Origin: Massospora cicadina
Taxonomy: Eukaryota > Entomophthoromycota > Entomophthoromycetes > Entomophthorales > Entomophthoraceae
Reading direction: 5' to 3'
NCBI GenBank assembly: GCA_022478985.1
Contig: JAKSZP010002669.1
Span: 186,001-250,000, forward strand
DNA: 64,000 nucleotides
Position numbers and translations under genes: made by a program. Positions 57,822 through 64,000 of this stretch are shown piece by piece. The notes beneath the pieces are model-generated. The model ran no database searches and had not been told where the DNA came from. It saw nothing but the letters and a program-made list of their open reading frames with translations. Position 1 is the stretch's first letter; every line of letters starts with the position of its first letter.

Positions 57822-58164
57822 AGATTAAGCATAGTAGAATATAGAGTGGTTGTCTGGAAGGTCCAGCAATGAGCTGATAGTCCAGTGATGGGTGCAGTAG
57901 CCCTTTGTACATACAAATACTTTGAAAATTTCTTTTAATAAAAATCTCCCTTTGCCCAATATACCTTTTAAAATATGGTTTTCTTTTTCATGGGCTGGGG
58001 TTTAGGCTGGGAGATCCCCAGATGGTGCAGGTGTCACGCCAAGGGGCAGCCAGCACTACTGGTTTCTGATGCCTAAGGCAAAATGGCAAGGGTCAAACAG
58101 TCTTCATAATGGTTGTCCTGCCAGCCAGCAGAGCCCACTTCTGTGGAAAAGCAATTTTCTGACA
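57822..58164 (+). repeat. LTR E2, right part
   Basis: Continuation of 50680-51278; aligns with 50105-50442 of E1 (for example CCTAAGGCAAAATGGCAAGG and TCTTCATA) and ends AATTTTCTGACA. Confidence 0.75.
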
Positions 58165-58545
58165 TTTTTCTGGAACACAACCATCAGTTTAGTGCACAAC
58201 AATGTGCTCTTCCCAACCCCCAGCCAATATGGTGGACATCCCCACCACTTCCTCACTAATCAATCAGCTACTCTGGCATCAAGCAGCAGAACCTCCTATA
58301 GTTAGCACCACTATAAAAAAACGCTTTTCCGGTGACAGTGAGCTCTTCTGGTTGGCAGGTCAACCAGTATGAAAACTGGACGACCCTTGCCATTTTTTAG
58401 GTGACAAGGTCATCAGCGCCAGCTGACCCATGGCGTGTCACCCACGCCATTTGGGGAACCCCCAGCTTAACCCCCAACCAACAAGAATAAAAAATAAATA
58501 TAAATCAAAGGGGATATTAAGAAAAGGACTATGTTTATTAAGAGG
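58165..58545 (-). repeat. Inverted fragment of an E-family element (E3)
   Basis: On the minus strand 58313-58545 matches the last 230 bases of LTR E1 (AAATGGCGTGGGTGACA, ATGGCAAGGGTCGTCC), followed by a primer-binding site TGGTGCTAACTATAGG (58297-58312) and interior sequence to 58165. It meets E2 tail-to-tail, making an inverted repeat with arms of about 230 bp around a 150-bp spacer. It stops at 58545 where element F begins. Confidence 0.65.
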
Positions 58546-59639
58546 TACTAAATTTTTGGGACTTCATTATTTGTTCACAAATGATAACCCCTAAATTATA
58601 ACTCAAAGGCTTGGTATGTGCACTCTTCACGTTTTCTGATGATATATGTTATTTAATTGATAATAGTTAAAGAATATTATCTGTGGTTGAATAGTTAACC
58701 AGTTATGGTCCAACGCTCAACCTGTATTTCTACTAAAAATACTCTTGATGTCTTCAGTAGGTATTTATATCCTTATCCGCCTAACTTAATCCATGCTCAT
58801 ATACCTAGTTTACGCCTTCCCTCTGGTGACTCAAAGTCAGTATTAATTCCCATCTAAGCTCAGCTTTTATTCTAAGGATCCTCAATCATTACTCTTTATC
58901 CTATTAAAGAGTCCCCAATTAAAGCACACAGCAATAATTTTCTGAAGACGAATAGAACTAAAAGCAATATTGAATTCTGCTAAATAAAACCTTTTTTGTG
59001 AATTATCAGGAGAATTTATAGAGGGAATCTAGCGTTAACCCTCAGTTGGTGCCTCAGCCATGAATTGGCAGCTGTTGTCATTAAATTTCCATCTGTTGTT
59101 TCACCTTTGATGGTATTCCACATCCTAGTTAGGATTCCTTCATCAGAAATCCTTAAGACCTAAAACGGAAAGAGTCATAAAACGTGTCCCTAACATTTTC
59201 CACTCAATCCCAGCAAATCAACCATATTTGGAAAGTGACCTGCTTAGTTAATGGGACTTGTTACCCATTATAGCATGTCGAAAACCATCTAATCAATTCA
59301 CTAGTTGCAGGTGGCATCCTCGCCTTGCAACTTGCTCCTTAAATCCCAAATCATTCAGTCTAAAAACCCAACTGACCCCAATTGGTACATCTGATAGTTA
59401 ATCATTGATAAACTATCAGATGCCCCTGATTTTTTCAGCAACTATGCCTGAAGAAATCTTAAGCACTCACCCAGATTGATCCCTGATGGATCCAACCCAG
59501 GCGCATTGCCTAAAATACCCCTAAACATTATAGCTTGAAATCAGGGCTAACCAGTATCCAATTCAATTGCCGTAGGGAATTATCCCCTCGTGATCCATGG
59601 TAATCTAGACAGCTGAAAAGATGGGAAAAAATCCCAACA
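58546..59639 (-). repeat. 3' LTR of element F
   Basis: About 1,094 bp, similar to A and to the solo LTR at 1378-3042. The left end (TACTAAATTTTTGGG) has lost the TG, so the junction with E3 is approximate. Ends AATCCCAACA, followed by the polypurine tract on the minus strand. Confidence 0.8.
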
Positions 59640-60184
59640 CATCCCTCTCTTGCCTAGATTTCCAGTGAGAATAGGATCAGGACAAGAGAATACTGCCTTT
59701 GACACTATGTCAAATATTTTTTGCATTTTAGCGGAGCACAGTTGATTTAAACTCAAAACCACTCAGGACAACCTTCAGCATTTGGTTCTCTTCCACTTAC
59801 TCTTTGCTACCACCTCCTCAGAGCGTGGTCCCCATGACCCTCTGTCATGTCAGGCTGATTGATTTACTTGTGATGATTTTAATACTAGGATCCAGTTTTC
59901 CCCCGTCAGGACATATGACTGCTGTTATATCTAAGATTCCTGGTTCTGTGTCCATAGTTTCCTAATCTTTTAATCTCATCCTTGACAGGAGGTCCTTGCC
60001 ATTGATGTTTGTTTCACAGCACAATTAAGAATCCTCATTTATATTTGCTTTTTTATTTTCTCATAGTAACTTCTAGGCTAATATCATTCTTGATTCTTCT
60101 CTGAAGAGCTTATATCATTAATTTTGAGATTAATTTCTCTGAAATTAGAGCTTAATTGATTCTGAAGTGCATAATGTTGACTGT

Positions 60185-61200
60185 TATATAAGTCCAACAT
60201 CCCCTTCTCATCCAGCTCATATGTCAAATTTGAAATCTTGTTATAAAAAACTTTCTGACAGAATGTCTGATAAAGATGTTCAGCTCTTCCAACTAATGAG
60301 TTGATTTTCGTGGCAAAACCTCTTCTATGGTCCCCCTAGGACCCATACTATCAGTCAAGTACCCATAGCCAATCCTTCCATGGAATTACTAGAAATGTTA
60401 TCCAATCCCAGTGAACCAGGGTAGTTATCATATAGAATGACTCGTGACCACACCTCCCACTGTCATTGATTACCAAGTTAGACTTTGAAACTCCCCTGGA
60501 TTCAGCTCTATTTGCATATACTCCTACAATCATTGTCAAACCTACAGAAGCAATGCCTTCCACTCTTGATCTTTCATTCCTTGCCAGATCTTATTTGCTT
60601 CTAGAGTTCCTTTCCCAACTTGGCCACTTCTATAAACCAGCTGTTCTATCAACTGAACTAGCCATCAGAAACCACAAACATTTCAAACTCCCCTATTCAG
60701 AATTGAGGGCCTGAGTAACTGAGGCTCTATCCATAGCTCAGAGCCCCTCCAATCTCGAAACCATCCTAGATTGAGACGTTACAGCCTATGCCCTTCACTT
60801 TTCCAGCCAAGTTCTTTGAAGTTGGGCCACAAAGCTTTCCAGCCTCTCCTGGCTTCCATCGCTCGTTATGCTTTTGCTTCCAGGCAGCTCTTAGTCATCG
60901 TATGCAGGATGCCATCAACTCCTTGCATGACTATCTCTTTTCTTGTGCGTCACATTGGTAACTTCCCCTGATGGCTTTAATTTGGGGCATGATTTGGCAA
61001 CTTCTGCCTAGTATCTCTTGCTCCATAGTGGCTCATATGTTCAATGTTCTTGACAAAGCCAGTTGGCAAGCACTCAAGACCAATCTTCTAGCTCCAGTGT
61101 CATATTGGGATTACTAGGGGTTATTCTACAACTTTCTCTCTTGTTCTGTTGATTCCCTCCCTGAACTGTGGTATTGTGTTTAGCAAGTACCAATATTTCC
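60185..61200 (+). pseudogene. Antisense accessory ORF of element F, unknown function
   Basis: Homologue of 9832-10881, with TATA-like TATATAAG at 60185 and a candidate start ATG at 60221. Best open part is 82 codons (60466-60714): LDFETPLDSALFAYTPTIIV and FYKPAVLSTELAIRNHKHFK. Continues with YALHFSSQVL-like, HRMQDAINSLHDYLF and LAPVSYWDY blocks to about 61120. A frameshift near 60460 and several stops break it. Conservation with A at protein level is the reason to call it coding. Confidence 0.55.
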
Positions 61201-61390
61201 ACCTCTCTTCCCCTAGCTGCATTCACATAGTGATCAGCCTCAACTCAACGAACTTGGCTTTGAGTAGGTCTAGCCCTTGATAACATCCAATCTCACATAG
61301 ATTTTGACAGTTTGTTCACTCCTACTGCAATACATCCTCCCTCCCCAAAGAGGCGACATAGGTGAAATTATCCCTGAGTTGAGGATAATC

Positions 61391-61396
61391 AATAAA
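61391..61396 (+). terminator. Poly(A) signal after the antisense ORF of F
   Basis: AATAAA in AT-rich sequence at the same position as 11059-11064 in A, between convergent frames. Confidence 0.4.
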
Positions 61397-61689
61397 ATTA
61401 TAAGAAATATATCTGTTTCTGTGCGTTTTTTGATAATTTTTTTCTTCTTTTTTATATGGGACATGACCTTCACTTGGTTCAGTGGTCCTTCTTTTTTATT
61501 TTATTCCACAAAACTGGTTCTAACGTATACTTTGACCTACCAGTTTTCTATGGTTCAGAGGTTTTATTTTATAAGACTTAGCCATCTATTTAGGTTAATT
61601 AATCCTTTTTGGACTTAACCAAATAATCAGGACATAAGCATCTCAATGTGTCAGAATTCCTTTGGGAACACTCTTTTTATAAATGTTTT

Positions 61690-62800
61690 TTTTGATCTAG
61701 TGCTTCAAATATTTAGCATAGACGTGGTTCCCAATCTTTCTATCCAAGAGGTTCTTAATGGAATAAGCATCCGTCGCTGTCTTGGCATTAATCTCAAATG
61801 GACCCAACCACAATGTATCTAACTTGTATTTTATCCCAAGACCATGCATATCACAATATGCAATTTTTTCGTCTATTTGGTATTCTGATAAGACTGGTTG
61901 GTTCCTATCATCCATATTTTTTCTTTGATTCTTTTCTTCAAGGTCATATCAAATTCTTGCAATTGCATCTCAGTCAGGATATTTGACAATTGGATCATGT
62001 ATTGCTCGGCACTCATCTCCAATGTTGATTCCACCACCAAATCTAGCTTTGGTGGCAACGCGGCCTTCCTTCCATATAGGAAAACAAATGGCATTTTTAC
62101 CATTGCTGTATGATGACTTATATTATGCGCAAATGTCACCAAAATGAGGTATGTTCCCCATGCAGAAGTTCTCCCTGAAACCAGCTTACTCGACGTCATG
62201 GCCACCGTTCTAACTACCCGTTCTACCAGTCCATTCATCTCTGGCCAGTAAGGTACTGACATGACTCTTCGGATCCCTATTATCTCATTTAACCTTGGGA
62301 TCACATGAGATGTGTAATTTGTTCCATTATTGCTCAAGAATATTGCAGGTATCCTTGGCAGTATACTATTTGATCCATGATAAACTTTGCAGTGCTTTTA
62401 TCATCTGCTTTTGCAAAGGCTTCATTTCGACCCATCTAATCAGATGGTTGATTGCAACTATAATATATTTGACTCCCCTTGTACTCATGGTTAATGTTCC
62501 CATCATGTTGATGAACACTGTATGTTAGGCAAATCCAACGTGACTGGTTGATATCCAGTCATGTTCTTGTGAGGCTTATGAAACTGCTACTCCCCACAAC
62601 AAGCCAGATAATCTGTTAAATCATAGTTGGTAGACTCCAAGTAATAATACTGGCAAATGTGATTGATCATCTTCCTCATGCGTCCATTCCCAACAACCTT
62701 ATGTGTGGCTTGAATGTTAGCCACTTATTCAACAGTTTTGGAAATAGTAATCGTTTTCCATTGATTGTTTTAAATGTTGTACATCCATGACCTTGGTGTC
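61690..62800 (-). pseudogene. Integrase of element F
   Basis: C-terminal part open for 72 codons (61697-61915): SEYQIDEKIAYCDMHGLG, LDTLWLGPFEINAKTATDAY. Core part open for 154 codons (61873-62337): SNNGTNYTSHVIPRLNEIIG, NGLVERVVRTVAMTSSKLVS and FVFLYGRKAALPPKLDLVVE. The SDNG Asp is Asn. Zinc-binding traces reach 62800. Closely parallels element A. Confidence 0.8.
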
Positions 62801-62929
62801 TTCTATTTCTTTAAAAGTCCACTTTGTTTTTCTCAAGGCTTGTTTCCAATTTCTCCTTTGACCATCCTCTGGAATAGCTCATCCACTTGCTGGTATACCA
62901 CTTGGACCATTGGTAGCCTTGATAAGCCA

Positions 62930-64000
62930 TCTGCATTCTGATGAGAAGCTCCAGCTCAGTGAACTATCTCATAATCAGAAGCCTGTAGCTTCAATTCCCA
63001 TTGGACCAGTCATCCTTTCAGTTCCCTTAAACTGTGCAACCAACACAACAATGAGTGGTCCGTCACCACTTTGAAGTGCATTATAAAAATATACACATGA
63101 AATTGTTTACATGTGTACAACCATAAGACATTCACACTCAGTCATGGTGCAATTCCTCTCAGATGCTGAGAGTGTCCAGTTCACATATGCTACCAGATGT
63201 TCATCCCCAATTTCATCCACTTGGCTCAGGATGGAGCCAATCGCTGTTAATGAAGCATCAGTCTGTACTATAAATTCTCAATTAAAATTCGGATATTTCA
63301 ATATTATAGAATCTATCTGTTGGGGATTCAACTGTTATGACCAAAAATAATCAAAAATAGAGATTTTGTGTCTCAATCTAATGAAATTTAAAAACCCCAT
63401 TGGAGATATCCAATTCTCAGATAAACTGACAATCAACCCTTCGGTGTTATCAGCCTCCTCTGAAAGATGAGGTTAAGCAATCTGAAGGGGAAAAACTTCC
63501 CACAAGAAGGCCGATCTCATCTAATAAGAACCTTATCAGATCTGACCATCACAAGTTTATTGATAATAATCAGCAATATCGGTCATCTATTAGGAAAAAA
63601 CTTACCTCAGTTAAAGCATGAAAAACCTCATGAAGAACTACCAAATCTACCCCTATAAATATCCCTCATTTCTAACTAATAAAGTACCACTATATTTGTC
63701 TCGCATAGCCCAATTTTGGTCTATATATAACAGAATTCTGTATTTCCAATCGGAATCAATTTTTACAATGGAACAAAAAAGCTTTGTTGTACTTTTTCTA
63801 TCTTTGCTAGAGCCATGGAACTAATAATTTTGTAGCCTTTGTAGCGCCTGAATATCAAAATTCCTAACTAAATTACAATACTAAAAATACTGGCGTAGCT
63901 CATCGAAGGATTCCTGGGCTTCTTCATTACATATAAATCCTTTTTTGGACCCTCAATAATTGAAATAAGGGCTTGGCTATTCGGGCAAAGTCCTGAATAA
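62930..64000 (-). pseudogene. RNase H and RT start of element F, interrupted by R1
   Basis: RNase H on the minus strand: FIVQTDASLTAIGSILSQVD (about 63220-63285) with the catalytic Asp kept, then ERNCTMTECECLMVV (63120-63170). R1 interrupts at 63318. The RNase H/RT connection resumes at 63878 and leaves the window at 64000. Confidence 0.75.
63318..63877 (+). repeat. R1 repeat, copy 2 (likely solo LTR)
   Basis: 560 bp, TGTTGGGGATTCAACTG...AAATTACA, with TATA-like TATAAAT (63653-63660) and AATAAA (63678-63683). Comparison with element A at 13000-13030 shows that it replaces nothing: A-like sequence stops at GAATCT and resumes at AAAAATACTGGCG. Flanks are imperfect (CTATC, ATACT). Confidence 0.75.

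Larger units (their letters stand above)
49499..58164 (+). mobile_element. Element E: non-autonomous LTR element with 237-bp interior
   Basis: LTR E1 (49499-50442, 944 bp), internal 50443-50679, LTR E2 (50680-51278 plus 57822-58164, 942 bp). E2 is split by element D. The interior holds a primer-binding site and a purine-rich end, with no protein gene, so E must depend on another element for its enzymes. Flanks AGTTT and TTTTT do not make a good duplication, in keeping with the tandem arrangement noted for 49400-49498. Confidence 0.7.
58546..64000 (-). mobile_element. Ty3/gypsy element F (A family), partial at window end
   Basis: 3' LTR 58546-59639, then the antisense ORF region, integrase, RNase H and the start of RT on the minus strand, all co-linear with element A. 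It runs past the window end and is interrupted by R1 at 63318-63877, after which the A-like sequence resumes (ACTGGCGTAGCTCATCGAAG at 63889). It is more diverged from A than the LTRs of A are from each other. Confidence 0.85.

Overview
This window is a stack of decayed transposable elements from a large, repeat-rich eukaryotic genome. I found no host gene, tRNA, rRNA or CRISPR array. The evidence is LTR retrotransposons of Ty3/gypsy type (order gag, protease, reverse transcriptase (RT), RNase H, integrase), non-LTR (LINE) elements with an APE-type endonuclease, solo LTRs and short repeats. The lineage cannot be fixed from the sequence: a large-genome fungus, plant or alga would all fit. Almost every element gene is broken by stops and frameshifts. 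Letters used below (A to K, R1, X, Y) are my own labels.

Layout. 1-1377: LINE endonuclease relic (minus), cut by a solo LTR (1378-3042) that itself carries solo-LTR repeat R1 (2455-2994). About 4700-19935: gypsy relic G (plus). A foldback-like element X sits in its linker/RT region, complete gypsy element A (8167-17719, minus) sits inside X, and a solo-LTR-like insertion Y sits in its RT palm. 20460-24322: gypsy relic I (minus). 24323-30455: complete gypsy H (minus). 30586-37926: complete gypsy C (plus). 37927-42120: gypsy relic J (minus). 42657-47860: full-length but broken GC-rich LINE K (plus). 49499-58164: element E with long LTRs and almost no internal sequence, whose second LTR is interrupted by complete gypsy D (51279-57821, plus). 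58165-58545: inverted E fragment. 58546-64000: element F (minus), a relative of A that leaves the window and carries a second R1 copy (63318-63877).

Points of most interest. (1) Two inserts of only 14 and 16 bp share the sequence CTAGTACTAAAAAA and are flanked by perfect 14- and 16-bp target duplications; they look like extremely truncated LINE-type retroposition events. (2) In elements C, D and H the polypurine tract and the start of the 3' LTR lie in the loop of a long inverted repeat, with stem differences between families that preserve pairing. (3) Elements A and F carry a conserved antisense reading frame of about 350 codons between pol and the 3' LTR, unlike any family I recognise. (4) LTR families with unrelated LTR bodies share one primer-binding sequence, TGGTGCTCAnTAyAGG. 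(5) Catalytic aspartates are repeatedly Asn in separate elements, suggesting long-term cytosine deamination of silenced copies.
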